In this document: piece by piece, positions 19,552 to 29,337 of the stretch
Numbering within the stretch: the first letter of the stretch is position 1
Layout of the letters: each line of letters starts with the position of its first letter
NCBI GenBank assembly: GCA_956465555.1
Contig: OY101118.1
Span: forward strand, 434,001 to 498,000
DNA length: 64,000 nucleotides
Source: Nitzschia sp. pyKryTriq1
Lineage: Eukaryota > Bacillariophyta > Bacillariophyceae > Bacillariales > Bacillariaceae
Direction: 5' to 3'
Notes under the pieces: model-generated
What the model was told of the DNA's origin: nothing
The model's database searches: none
The model's input: the letters and a program-made list of their open reading frames with translations, nothing else
Made by a program: the position numbers and the translations under genes

Positions 19552-20166
19552 CTACAGAGTTTCCAACAGAAAGTCCACTTCCCCAGAAAATACTCGTGCT
19601 GTGCACTCCTTTTCGGTTCCAGCGCTTGCCTTGGTCCTTACCCCGGCGTCACGACAGGCGGACATGGCCCGTCGCTTCTTACTGGCATCCGATTCCGGAC
19701 CCGTTCGCAACTCCAGGTTGCCAGCACCACGGGCGGCCTGAAAAATTTCGTCTTGGGACATGGTGGATGCCTTGTCGAGTCGCTGTTTCCAAGCTGTTTG
19801 CCAGTCTGTTTCCTCGACTTCCACGTACTCTCCCGTTTCATCGTCCAGTACATAACGTGCCTTGGCAGCGGTGGGAGCAGCCGTCCAGGATGTGGTGAAT
19901 ACAGTTGCGCCCACTAGCCCCAGAAACAATTCCCTCCGAGTGGATGCAAATAATTTGCCGCTGGGAGTTTGAGGCTGGCGGGAGCCACATTCAGAAATGA
20001 AAGAATAGGCATCAGCATCATCACCACCACCACCATCGAGACTTGGACTGAGCCTCACTTTCTTGGCGAACCCAGCAGGAAGTGGTGCGAGAGATTGGCA
20101 CCCTTGAAACCAGTAGCAACTCAAGTTCACTAGTGCTATCAGAATCATCGACAGGAAAGATTTCAT
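19552..20166 (-). CDS. Predicted plastid thylakoid-lumen protein with Tat-like signal
   Basis: Single-exon, 204-residue protein of unknown function. The N-terminus is a hydrophobic ER signal (MILIALVNLSCYWFQGC) leading into SLAPLPAGF, a plausible plastid-entry site. A second targeting region at about 74-103 reads STRRELFLGLVGATVF and ends APTAAKA. Twin arginines at 77-78, a hydrophobic core and an AKA cleavage site are the features of a lumen-directed Tat signal. The predicted mature part is about 100 residues, begins YVLDDETGEYVEVEE and is rich in charged residues with two cysteines (SACRDAG, EKECTA). I do not recognise it. A lumenal accessory factor of the photosynthetic membrane is an inference from the targeting alone. 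Confidence 0.75.
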   Translation of the reverse strand: MKSFLSMILIALVNLSCYWFQGCQSLAPLPAGFAKKVRLSPSLDGGGGDDADAYSFISECGSRQPQTPSGKLFASTRRELFLGLVGATVFTTSWTAAPTAAKARYVLDDETGEYVEVEETDWQTAWKQRLDKASTMSQDEIFQAARGAGNLELRTGPESDASKKRRAMSACRDAGVRTKASAGTEKECTARVFSGEVDFLLETL

Positions 20167-21083
20167 CGTATCTATCTCCTTTGCTTTTTAAATATGATAC
20201 TCGTAGCAGCACTTCCTCCGCTCACAATAACCGTGTTGCTTCTCCTTTTTGTTTCGTTGTTATGTGATGATGCGCTTTCTCCCCTTTTCATCGGAGATGG
20301 TTTTGTTGTCATATCATCGTCGGATATACCATGCTGGATCTGATGGATTCATTCATCATTATCGCATCGCGATAAAGAATGACGTGCGTGTGATGATGAT
20401 GGGTTTCTCCGGGTTTGTCTGTTTTCTGGGAAAATGTGGTCGATCTAGTCATCAATCGAGTGACCGCGACCAAGTCTTTTCGCTATTAAGTAATCTGTGT
20501 TTATCTCTTTTGGATCGTGGGAAATCTTGTTAAGTACAAGTAGCAATTCCCTCTCGCTAGCTGCCTGCAGCTACTTGTGCCGAACAATAACTAAAACTGG
20601 AACATACTTCGTGTGGTAGTATTTTGCGAATTACTCTCGCTAGTCTACTGTACCTGGTACATATGTACCGGTACCTGATGGTACCAGGTCGGTACGAGTA
20701 CCGGTACCAGTACCAGGTACTATGTACTGGTATCATCAACCAGATCACCCCCCACTATCCCGCACTTTTCTCCCCTCGACCCTTTGATCCTTTTGTTGTT
20801 GTCTCTCAATACGGTACAGTACTGAAAGAATAGCAACCGGGGCATTGTTGCTGCTTTTGCAATCCACCAAGCACCAAGAGCGGCCCTCCCTGTGGGATAT
20901 CGAATGAATAATCGACACTGTCTGTCGAAGCGCTTTCTGTGCCCTCTACTGTAAGACTTCTTCTACCGTACAAGAGCTTGAAAGGAGGAAAAATTAGCAT
21001 CATCACTGAAAAAGGTTCAAGGTTATTATTTTCTGCCCGCGATCATCTCCGCCGTCAATATTGAATATTAGTGATTAACAACA
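20167..21083. other. Divergent intergenic region with GTACC palindrome cluster
   Basis: 917 bases between head-to-head starts. It contains a dense run of GGTACC, GTACCGGTAC and related words at about 20645-20735 and no convincing gene. Confidence 0.6.
20645..20735. repeat. Cluster of GTACC/GGTAC palindromic words
   Basis: Repeated overlapping units such as TACCTGGTACATATGTACC, GGTACCTGATGGTACC and GAGTACCGGTACCAGTACC give many nested self-complementary words. Similar clusters stand at 55795-56005 and 59095-59235. Confidence 0.8.
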
Positions 21084-24000
21084 ATGGCGGAACTCGGAAC
21101 CACTGCTGCCTGTGGTTTATCCTCCTGTGCGCTGGTATGTCCCGCCAACATCACTGACTTTCAATCGGAATTTAATTGCGAAGAATCCGCGCAAAATGAA
21201 GGAGTGGTCACGTTAAAGTTCTTGACGGGCGCCTTTGGCACTTGGATCGAATCGACTGCCAAGCGGTTCAGTGCGGAGCGCAAAGATGTCAATGTGGAAA
21301 TTGTGCCAATATCCATGTGGGAACTCCCTCCTAATATTGTGAACGAAGCAACTTCCAAGACGGGGTTATTTGATGGATTTATAACACCTCCCGGGGTCAT
21401 GGGCTCGATTGTGGAAGAAGACGGTTGGGCGGACTTGAAACCTTTTATTGAAGAAACGATAGCCAACACGAAAGATTGGAGTGACATCCTTTTGAGTTAT
21501 CGAAAGTGGATTTCGCAGTATCAAGACCGAATTTTAATGTATCCCTTGGATGGCGATGTCCTCAGTCTTTTCTATCGCAAGGATGTATTGGAGGCATTCG
21601 GCCTCGGCGTTCCAAGAACTTGGGACGAATACAACGCCGTGGCAGCTGCTGTTCACGGCAAGGTATTCAAAAACCAGACCTTGTCGGGATCCTGCGTTGG
21701 ACGGGTCAAGGGGTGCGCCGGAGCATATTGGGCCAATCTTGTTTTAAGTTCCATGACGCAAACCTCTGGTACATCTTCCGGACACCTATTTGACTCCGGT
21801 GACATGAAGCCTCTACTCGGGGAAGCGTTGTTACAAGCCCTAGAGTGGATGGAGGGTCATGCAAAATACGGGACTGGTGATGAATTCGATGATTGTGTTG
21901 CTATAAATGACCGGCTCAACGATGGAAGCTGTGCAATGACTTATAACTGGGGCAACACATTTGCTGTGTTTTTGAATGAGGGGTCTGTTTTCAACGAAGC
22001 TGGGTACGAACTCGGAGTGGCACGTACTCCTGGATCTACCAGGGTATTAGACAGGGCAACAATGAAACTTGTTCCCTGCGATTCGGATCGGTGTCGATTC
22101 GGCACGTATTACGATGATATTGGATGGGTCAATGATGCACCGTATCTCGCGTTTGGAGGCTGGTACGTGTCCCGGTACAGAACTTATAAAGTCCTGACAC
22201 ACACGGCAGTTTTCCCACTAACCCATCCATTTTTCTATCTTTACTGTAGGTCCTGTGCCGTGAATAATTACACAACACCAGGGAAAAAGCGACTGGCTAT
22301 GGAGTTTTGTCATTATGCCGCCAGTAGAGATGAATCCTTCAAGCAGGTGGTATCCAATGCAACAACTCGAATTGCAGGCGCAGACCCATTTCGTACCTCT
22401 CATCTGGACGTTGGTAGATGGGTTGATGACGGATATCAGCAAGATTCTGTGGAATCGTACTTTGCTTCTATTAGGAAAGCACTCGAATCGGACAACTGTG
22501 TCACAGACATTCGGTTCCCAACGTCCAGTTCCATCTATGCTGTTCTGGATACTGAGTTCCACGACTACCTCAACGGAACTGCTGTTGGTGAGATTCCAGA
22601 AGCAGCCCGTCCTCAGGTTCGAAAAGATATTTGCGATCGGTTGGAGAGGCAATGGAAAGAAATGATTACTGAGTATGATATCCAAACGACCTCGCGATCG
22701 ACAGCATTGCTTCAATACCAAAAACTTCGAGGTGTTTATTCCGTGGACTACAATTACAACCAGCTTGGCACTGGCATCATTACCTATGGTTACGCCCTTG
22801 CAACGCTGACGCTTGTGTCTGCCGTGGCTTGTGGATTTTGGACGTACAGGAACCGCACCAGCTCAGTCGTTCGAGCTTCACAGCCATTCTTCTTGATTTT
22901 GATCTCTGTTGGTGTCTTTGTTTTTGGTTCAAGTATTATCCCAATGACGATTGATGATGGCAACCACTCAGTCGAAGCGTGCGACAAAGCATGCATGGCG
23001 GTACCGTGGCTTGCATCAATGGGCTGGTCAATTCTTTTCGCCGCACTGTACGCGAAGATTCGAAGGGTGAATTTGGTGATTCGAAATGTCATGAACTTCA
23101 AGTCGGTCAAAGTGTCGGAAAGAGACGTTATGACTCCATTTGCCATTTTATTCACCGCCAACTTGGTCCTACTCCTAGTTTGGACCTTCGTTGACCCGCT
23201 TTACTGGGAACGACGTCAAATCAACGCCACTGAATCCTATGGTACGTGTGCGGCTGATACTGATTCAGTGGGATGGAAGATCATTTTGGCGCTTCTGGGT
23301 CTTTTGAACGGGGCTGCTCTAGTGGGGGCCAATATAGAAGCATGGAAGGCACGAAGAATCGATACTGAATACGGCGAAAGCAGTTACATTGGTTTGATCA
23401 TGGCCTCCATGCTGCAAGTTGTCTTGGTTGGTCTCCCGCTTAGTTTCCTTGTGCAGGAGAACCCTACCGCACGTTTCTTTGTTAATTCGAGTATGGCCTT
23501 TGTGGTTTGCTCCTCGGTTCTCTTGCTTCTATTTGTTCCAAAGGTTGTCAACACATTATCAAATCCGGATAGCAAGAAATCAGCAAGCAAGGCTGTCAGT
23601 GAAGAAGAAATGAGTCGATCAAATCGGAGCAACTTGGCCCTGGATGATATCAAGAGAAAAATCAGCACTTTGGAACATCTGTTGCAGGAAGCTGGAATAA
23701 ATGCCGCGAGATACATACGCGAGTCAGGACTTGACAGATTGGATTTAACCCATACAATTGGTCCAGCGGCCAATGAGGCATTTAGCCAAGACTGTTCGGT
23801 GGACCGTGATTCATCTCGTGTGCGAGAACCTTCCTTACCGCCTGTTGCTGAGGAGGAGGATGATGAATCGAATGATATGGTAGTAATCGGTGACACATTT
23901 CCCCAGGAACAAGCGACGTCCCCAATGAACACAAGAAGCTCTATCTCTCTTTGGCTGGAAAAAAGGAAACGGACGGAAATCAACTCTGGCGAGACCCCAA

Positions 24001-24110
24001 ATAGTGACAGCCCTGATAGTGAGAACCCTATGAGCGAGGTGCTGCCTTTCAGGGTGGACATGGCTGGCTCCATCGCATCCTCAATCAGATCGCACAATAG
24101 CAAAACTTGA
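21084..24110 (+). CDS. Receptor: bacterial-type solute-binding domain fused to class C 7TM domain
   Basis: Long gene with a probable 87-base in-frame intron (22163-22249). Spliced product 979 residues, junction FGGWSCAVNN. The N-terminal 540 residues resemble periplasmic sugar-binding proteins of ABC importers: LKFLTGAFGTWIESTAKRF, GLFDGFITPP, ILMYPLDGDVLSLFYRKDVLEAFG, PRTWDEYNAVA, AMTYNWGNTFAVF. Then come seven membrane helices (about residues 535-815). ASQPFFLILISVG before helix 2 and the Cys pair ACDKACM / YGTCAAD are typical of class C (GABA-B-like) receptors. A short coiled coil follows (DDIKRKISTLEHLLQEAG), then a Ser/Glu-rich tail. It probably senses a small solute at the cell surface and signals through G proteins. 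Oddity: this model has no signal peptide, so a first exon upstream may be missing. Confidence 0.88.
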   Translation: MAELGTTAACGLSSCALVCPANITDFQSEFNCEESAQNEGVVTLKFLTGAFGTWIESTAKRFSAERKDVNVEIVPISMWELPPNIVNEATSKTGLFDGFITPPGVMGSIVEEDGWADLKPFIEETIANTKDWSDILLSYRKWISQYQDRILMYPLDGDVLSLFYRKDVLEAFGLGVPRTWDEYNAVAAAVHGKVFKNQTLSGSCVGRVKGCAGAYWANLVLSSMTQTSGTSSGHLFDSGDMKPLLGEALLQALEWMEGHAKYGTGDEFDDCVAINDRLNDGSCAMTYNWGNTFAVFLNEGSVFNEAGYELGVARTPGSTRVLDRATMKLVPCDSDRCRFGTYYDDIGWVNDAPYLAFGGWYVSRYRTYKVLTHTAVFPLTHPFFYLYCRSCAVNNYTTPGKKRLAMEFCHYAASRDESFKQVVSNATTRIAGADPFRTSHLDVGRWVDDGYQQDSVESYFASIRKALESDNCVTDIRFPTSSSIYAVLDTEFHDYLNGTAVGEIPEAARPQVRKDICDRLERQWKEMITEYDIQTTSRSTALLQYQKLRGVYSVDYNYNQLGTGIITYGYALATLTLVSAVACGFWTYRNRTSSVVRASQPFFLILISVGVFVFGSSIIPMTIDDGNHSVEACDKACMAVPWLASMGWSILFAALYAKIRRVNLVIRNVMNFKSVKVSERDVMTPFAILFTANLVLLLVWTFVDPLYWERRQINATESYGTCAADTDSVGWKIILALLGLLNGAALVGANIEAWKARRIDTEYGESSYIGLIMASMLQVVLVGLPLSFLVQENPTARFFVNSSMAFVVCSSVLLLLFVPKVVNTLSNPDSKKSASKAVSEEEMSRSNRSNLALDDIKRKISTLEHLLQEAGINAARYIRESGLDRLDLTHTIGPAANEAFSQDCSVDRDSSRVREPSLPPVAEEEDDESNDMVVIGDTFPQEQATSPMNTRSSISLWLEKRKRTEINSGETPNSDSPDSENPMSEVLPFRVDMAGSIASSIRSHNSKT

Positions 24111-24209
24111 TCCTAAGGAGGCAGAAATGAGGTTTGATTGCACTCCTATTACGCTATATAATTCTGTATACTAAATAATGACGGTGAACATGGACGTAGA
24201 TCTATTGCG

Positions 24210-26636
24210 TTATAGTATAAGAGAAATTGTAACATAGCTGTGGGTGCCAGGCGCTTGCCTGAGAGAGCCTCTGAGTTGTATCTGATTTGTGCCACTAGAC
24301 AAACGGACGACTCGGCCTAGGCTCGCGGAATCATCCACGCACACCAAGGCCTGTAGTAGCCTTGCAGCTCCCAGTATCGCTAGCCCATGGCACATCCCAC
24401 GACTTGGCGAGAAACTCCCCGTCGTCACAAAACCGCAAAATGAGTCCCCTACAAAAAGCTCTCCTCCGGATTGGAGTGTCCCTCGGCATGCTACTCGGAT
24501 GTGAGCTTGTAGTGCTGCTGGTAATGATAAATTATCCAGTAATGTCTGTACCATTTGACGCCATTTCTCCCTCTGCTCCTTACTGAGTGATTGAGCCTGC
24601 TTGGCTGTATTTGGTGCTGTTGATCGACGTCTCTTGCGGCGGCTGACGCTGCTGATTGGGTTCGTGTCGTTGGATGGGCGGATCAGCTGTCCGCATCCCT
24701 CTAGTGCTGCCAAGAAGGGTTGCCCAAAGGCTCCTCTGACGATAACAGTATCTGGATTCTGTAATTTCAATTCTTCGTTCACGCCTCCGTCCCGTGAATC
24801 GATCAACCTCTTCCATGCTATGTTTGCCAACGGAACTGTCTTTTTCGTCGGCAGACGCCCCCAACCACTTTCGTAGAGTTTTCGAATCAACCTCCAATCG
24901 TTTTCTTCCTTCTCAACATCATTACTATTGGCCCAATAACGACGGGATTCCTCCGTATCAATAAAGTCTCGAGGAAAGTTGGGGATAGGAGGTTCGCATT
25001 CCAGATGCAAGTGCGATTGTTCCACTATTCCGATCACCACGCACTTCAACGCCAAGGCTCTCCAAATCGCCAAGGCCTGATCTGGGTCACAGTACAAGTC
25101 CCACCCTGATACGGCTCGATTGGCATCACAGTCCAATGGTCTGGGCTTTTGGTGGACCAAAACGACATTCGCGGATATTGTTTTGCCACAACTTGTATCA
25201 TTCGAGGTGGATTGTATGTCCATGACAACCCGCACGATCGAACCATGTCTCAAACTCGACATGGCATCATCTTCCTTGCTTTTGTTTTCTGTGACGAGAG
25301 TTTTCCAATTCCATTCTTTCACATCAAGATCGGGACTAGGGCGAGGGTGGAAGATATCTTGCACCATGTCGGTGGCGTTTGCTCCACCAATCTGAAAACA
25401 GCACAATGGCAATTGGGACTTGTTGTTGTCATCATCATCATCATCAATATTTTTGTGCGGGATCAACTCCAACAATTGTGGATGGTTCAATTGAAGCTCC
25501 TGTAAGCAATTGAGTGCTGTCGAATGAATGGAAGGATGAACTCGCAAGTGAAGATGGTAGTTCCATTGCTTCCTACTGCAGTCATCACTATCATCTGCAT
25601 AATATTGTGTTGTTGTTGTTACGTGCCACCAGGTCGGTCCAATAGCTCCTCGCGGGAACTGGTCCATGTGATGGAGCATTCCCTCCCCCATCATGCGGGT
25701 CGTCGTCACCACTGGATTATTACTGCTCGCATTATCCAACATCATGCCCCGAAGTATGTTGGGATCCAAATTATTCCACTCGGGTAGAATCCGAGCAATG
25801 CATTTTAGAAATTGATCTTTGGAAGAGGAAGAGGAGGAGTCCCTTGATGAAAAACGAATGGAAATGGGCTGACGAGAAAAGGTCAAATCCTGCAGTGTGC
25901 AGTGGTGGTGGGTAGAAGTCGCTGGTGTTGTCGTCTTTGTCTGCGACGACGACGATGACGTAGAAGAAGACGTCAGTCGCAATACAGCTCTACCCCCACG
26001 ATTCGTATGCGCCACTGGAACTCGCCACCCCCATAGACTTTCCATACGAAATCGTTTGGCATGCCAAAGATGAGTCATCATCCAAGAAAGAAGAGGGGCG
26101 TTTTTCTTACTAGTAGGACGATCGTCGCTTGCTAATGTTGGCTGCGGAATAAGGAGGGCTCGACTGGTGTTGTGCCATCCATGGTGACCTTGACACAATA
26201 AACCTGACGAAGAACGCTTGGCCTTGCGAGTCTGAGAAGATTTTGTCGTGATATTAGCCGCATGCGTGGCGGCGGCGGTGGTGGTGGTGGTGGGAAATCG
26301 GTGCCGATGACGACGTGATTGATGGGAAGTAGTTCGTCGTCGTAAATGTCTCGACGATGTTTGACCACCACCGCTTTGAAAGGCAACATGCTCCGGCTGA
26401 ATAAGAATCGACGACCCTTTGTTGTTGCTTGACGACGACGACGAAGACTGATGATAGAGCTGCTCCAATTCTACCAATCGACGGGCCCCAAAAGTCGCTA
26501 CAGAGATCGATGCCGATGCATCCAAAAAAGCCGGCTGATCTTTCCATGAAGGGGGGCGGCCTGTTCGCTGGCGCTTCTTGCTGCCACCACGCTGCCCAGT
26601 GTCAGTACTGGTACTGTCATCTCGATCCGAGATCAT
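24210..26636 (-). CDS. POP1: Ribonuclease P/MRP subunit POP1
   Basis: Single-exon, 808-residue nuclear RNA-processing protein. POP1 is the large scaffold of RNase P and MRP, which mature tRNA 5' ends and pre-rRNA. The N-terminal POP1 domain shows ATFGARRLVELEQLY, the basic HLRRRTTSHQSRRHRHR and MMTHLWHAKRFRMESLWGW. The central part has LYCDPDQALAIWRAL, and the POPLD and C-terminal parts include FPRDFIDTEESRRYW, PLANIAWKRLI and the closing SFSPSRGMCHGLAILGAARLL. Low-complexity Ser and His runs are common (SSSSSSSNN, SSSTSSSSS), as is usual in this genome. The start is the first ATG and is followed by a basic KKRQR stretch fit for nuclear import. The stop faces the GPCR gene's stop 99 bases away. 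Confidence 0.92.
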   Translation of the reverse strand: MISDRDDSTSTDTGQRGGSKKRQRTGRPPSWKDQPAFLDASASISVATFGARRLVELEQLYHQSSSSSSSNNKGSSILIQPEHVAFQSGGGQTSSRHLRRRTTSHQSRRHRHRFPTTTTTAAATHAANITTKSSQTRKAKRSSSGLLCQGHHGWHNTSRALLIPQPTLASDDRPTSKKNAPLLSWMMTHLWHAKRFRMESLWGWRVPVAHTNRGGRAVLRLTSSSTSSSSSQTKTTTPATSTHHHCTLQDLTFSRQPISIRFSSRDSSSSSSKDQFLKCIARILPEWNNLDPNILRGMMLDNASSNNPVVTTTRMMGEGMLHHMDQFPRGAIGPTWWHVTTTTQYYADDSDDCSRKQWNYHLHLRVHPSIHSTALNCLQELQLNHPQLLELIPHKNIDDDDDDNNKSQLPLCCFQIGGANATDMVQDIFHPRPSPDLDVKEWNWKTLVTENKSKEDDAMSSLRHGSIVRVVMDIQSTSNDTSCGKTISANVVLVHQKPRPLDCDANRAVSGWDLYCDPDQALAIWRALALKCVVIGIVEQSHLHLECEPPIPNFPRDFIDTEESRRYWANSNDVEKEENDWRLIRKLYESGWGRLPTKKTVPLANIAWKRLIDSRDGGVNEELKLQNPDTVIVRGAFGQPFLAALEGCGQLIRPSNDTNPISSVSRRKRRRSTAPNTAKQAQSLSKEQREKWRQMVQTLLDNLSLPAALQAHIRVACRGTLQSGGELFVGDSFCGFVTTGSFSPSRGMCHGLAILGAARLLQALVCVDDSASLGRVVRLSSGTNQIQLRGSLRQAPGTHSYVTISLIL

Positions 26637-26970
26637 TATCTTTCTTTAGATATCGTTTCAGTGGACTTCTCAATGTACTTTACTACTTGGCAGACAATTC
26701 TTTGTCACCATCATCGTGCCACTTCTATTATGTGCGATGGGAAAGAACAAAGAGAGGGGATCGCCGAAAGACAAAAAAGATCGTGTGGTCATCGCGGGGT
26801 AGATAGTTGTTTGCATTCGAGGTAGTCGAAGATTCGTTTGGTCTGTACGCCTGAGCGGTTCTGCTGATTCGATATTTTATAGTCTACACTGTACCGCTAT
26901 ACCGCAGGTATGAGTACACTATGTACGAGTAGTATATTGCAACACATTTCGCTATTATAGCTGCTACATA
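26637..26970. other. Short intergenic region
   Basis: 334 bases between POP1 and the stop of the V-ATPase gene, both on the minus strand. It contains several GTAC-rich words near 26890-26930. No gene seen. Confidence 0.5.
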
Positions 26971-28819
26971 CTACGTACTGCCACTTGTAGTATTTCGAAT
27001 CGCTGCCTCCCAGTTGTTGACAAGCAATTTGGATATACATTGGAGTGCATGTCGTTGAATCTCCAAATTTTCATGGGACAAGAGGGGCATGGTGACTTCT
27101 TTGGCGCCCAATCGTTTCGCTATGGATCTTCCGTTGGGATACTGCCGAATGAATTCTCCCAAATCAAAGCATGCAATGGCGACTGTTTCTTCATCCTCCA
27201 TATTGTTGCTACTGTTGTTGCTATTGCTGTTGTTGTTGATCAATTGAATCAAACGTTTGACATGACAAAAATCACCGTTGGACCCTTCCATCTTTCGGGC
27301 ATTGGACTTGAAAAATTGTTCACTGTGCAAAATTCCCCATTTCAACTGTCCTGAATCCAATTCGGCTTGATATATTTCCCATTTGCTCAATTCTTGGTAG
27401 CTCGCATTCAATATTTTGTGTAACACTTCCAAGTCTGGTGGACGACAAGCAAGAAGACCAACAACGGTGAAAGCGGTATAAAGGGAAATGGAAATGTTGA
27501 GACGCGGAGAGAGTGAGGCCATAAACGAAAACAACATCATCGCACGCCTATTACATACCTTCTAAGACATCTGGATCTGACCATTGTTTTTGTTCTCTCA
27601 ATAGATTCACCGACTTGAGTACCCGACAGGCAATCATCTCGGGAACAAACAAAGCAGGCGCGACCTGGGCAAGATGGCGCAAACTCGACAAGGCGAGTCG
27701 GACAACTTTCTCTCGGGGCGCTGCCGCTATCAGCTCCGCCAAGGCTGTTACTGCCCCGTCGCGAGCAAAATGATGCCGTATGCTTTCATTTTCGCCACAT
27801 TCATAGGTCATTGTCCATAAGCAAAAACATAGCTCGTACAATTGTTGTACTGATACAGTTGAAGAATATATGGAGGCACTGGAGGACGACGTTCGCTTCT
27901 TACTGGTGGAGATGATGGCATTGTTGCCGGAACCGTTGCTGGAACCGTTGCGCCGCAGACGACGAGTGGGGGTCGACGATGGGGACGCACTAGTAGTTCG
28001 GCGTGGACCTGCTACTGCTGCAGTGAGGGACCCCGGCGTCTTGGGTCGTAAATGTCGTGCCAGATAACCAATTCCTCCAGCATGATCAAAAATAATTCGT
28101 GCCGCAGGACATGTTCCGAGGACAACCAGTGTCGGTGTGACAACTCCCAAGGATGTCGAATGAGAGGACTGCAGTCGAGATGTCAACCAGGAAACCAGAG
28201 ACTGCAGTGTCTCTTCTACCATCGGTATCTTTTTGTGGGACGCCTTCTTGATGGAAGTTTCGTCGCGACAACCCGCCTGCAGAATGTACATGAGACAGAG
28301 CGCGGCTCCCCGCTGACTAAATGGGTCCCCCGATCGGTACAGCAATCTCAAAAGCGGACGCCAATCTTCCAAGAGCTTGTCGTCTTGATAAAAAATGGTG
28401 GAAATCTGAACAGGAGAATGTGCGGGTCGCTCCGTCAGCAATCCCATCATATCATAGAGTTGAGTGATCACATAATGCGTGACAACGCCCGTCTTATCGT
28501 CTTCTAGATACTGAAGAGCTTCTTCTTCGTCCAATCCCTGCCCTGCCGACGACGAGGACGAAGCAGCTTCCAAACTCAATTCCGATACTAGACCAGGATT
28601 CGAGGGTCCGGTCACTTGATCCAAAACTTTTAGCAAGAGGCGAGCGTATGCAAAGGCATCGCCATATTCTGCGAGCGTGTATTCGAGTGGGTTTTGTTCC
28701 GCGGATTGCAGCAATGCCTGCTCTGGTTTGGACACGGCGATCGGAGCGTTCCACTCGATGAACGGAAACGCCTTGGAGATGGGCGAAGGAGAAACTGTGG
28801 CATGAACCAGAAACGTCAT
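26971..28819 (-). CDS. VMA13: V-type ATPase subunit H
   Basis: Two exons, 28819-27559 and 27434-26971, with a 124-base intron. The junction restores DVLEDLEVLHKILNASYQELSKWEIY, and the product is 574 residues. Subunit H bridges V1 and Vo and switches proton pumping on when assembled. The N-terminal half has HEAT/ARM-like helices (YDMMGLLTERPAH, SQRGAALCLMYIL, LYELCFCLWTMTYE). The C-terminal half has the family signature ETVAIACFDLGEFIRQYPNG, split here as ETVAIACFDLGEF and IRQYPNGRS, then LGAKEVTMPLLSHEN and KLLVNNWE. It is longer than the usual 440-480 residues because of a Ser/Arg-rich loop (about residues 275-340) and a poly-Asn stretch (NNNSNSNNSSNN). Confidence 0.93.
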
Positions 28820-29337
28820 GCTTCTTCTCTATCTGAAGTCAAGTCAAGGTGTAATACACGGGCTTTTAGTTGACAGAAATTCTAATCATGGGGGAGGGAC
28901 GCCAACTCTAGACTCTACTCTAGAGAGATTGTTGTGCCCCGATTCATGGATGATCAATGCCGATGTCAAAAGATAGAAGAGAAAAGTACACTGCGAAAAG
29001 AGAGAGAGAGACGAGAGAGGAGAGCGAGCTTTCTCGACGCAGAAACGCCCAAGATCAACGGACATGATGCACGCGCCAACACCGCGCGTGACGTCGGTTT
29101 CCAGCCAAAAAAGGTCGACTCATTCGAGTGCAATCCTCTCCGAACGGGCAACGGGACTGGCAGTCACGAACAATGCTGAGTCAGGCGCGCGAATAATGAT
29201 GCTGTACGTGTAACCTGTTTCATCAGACAAAAGGAGAGCAACAAGAACGAATAAATGATGAATCATCATCACAACATTCGATGATGTTACAAACCGAACG
29301 ATTGGTACCTGTTTCGATTACCACTTACTTTGACACC
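28820..29337. other. Divergent promoter region, V-ATPase H / heme oxygenase
   Basis: 518 bases between head-to-head starts. It has a GA-rich run at about 28995-29025 (AAAGAGAGAGAGACGAGAGA). No gene recognised. An in-frame extension of the heme oxygenase frame reaches 29281. Confidence 0.5.
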
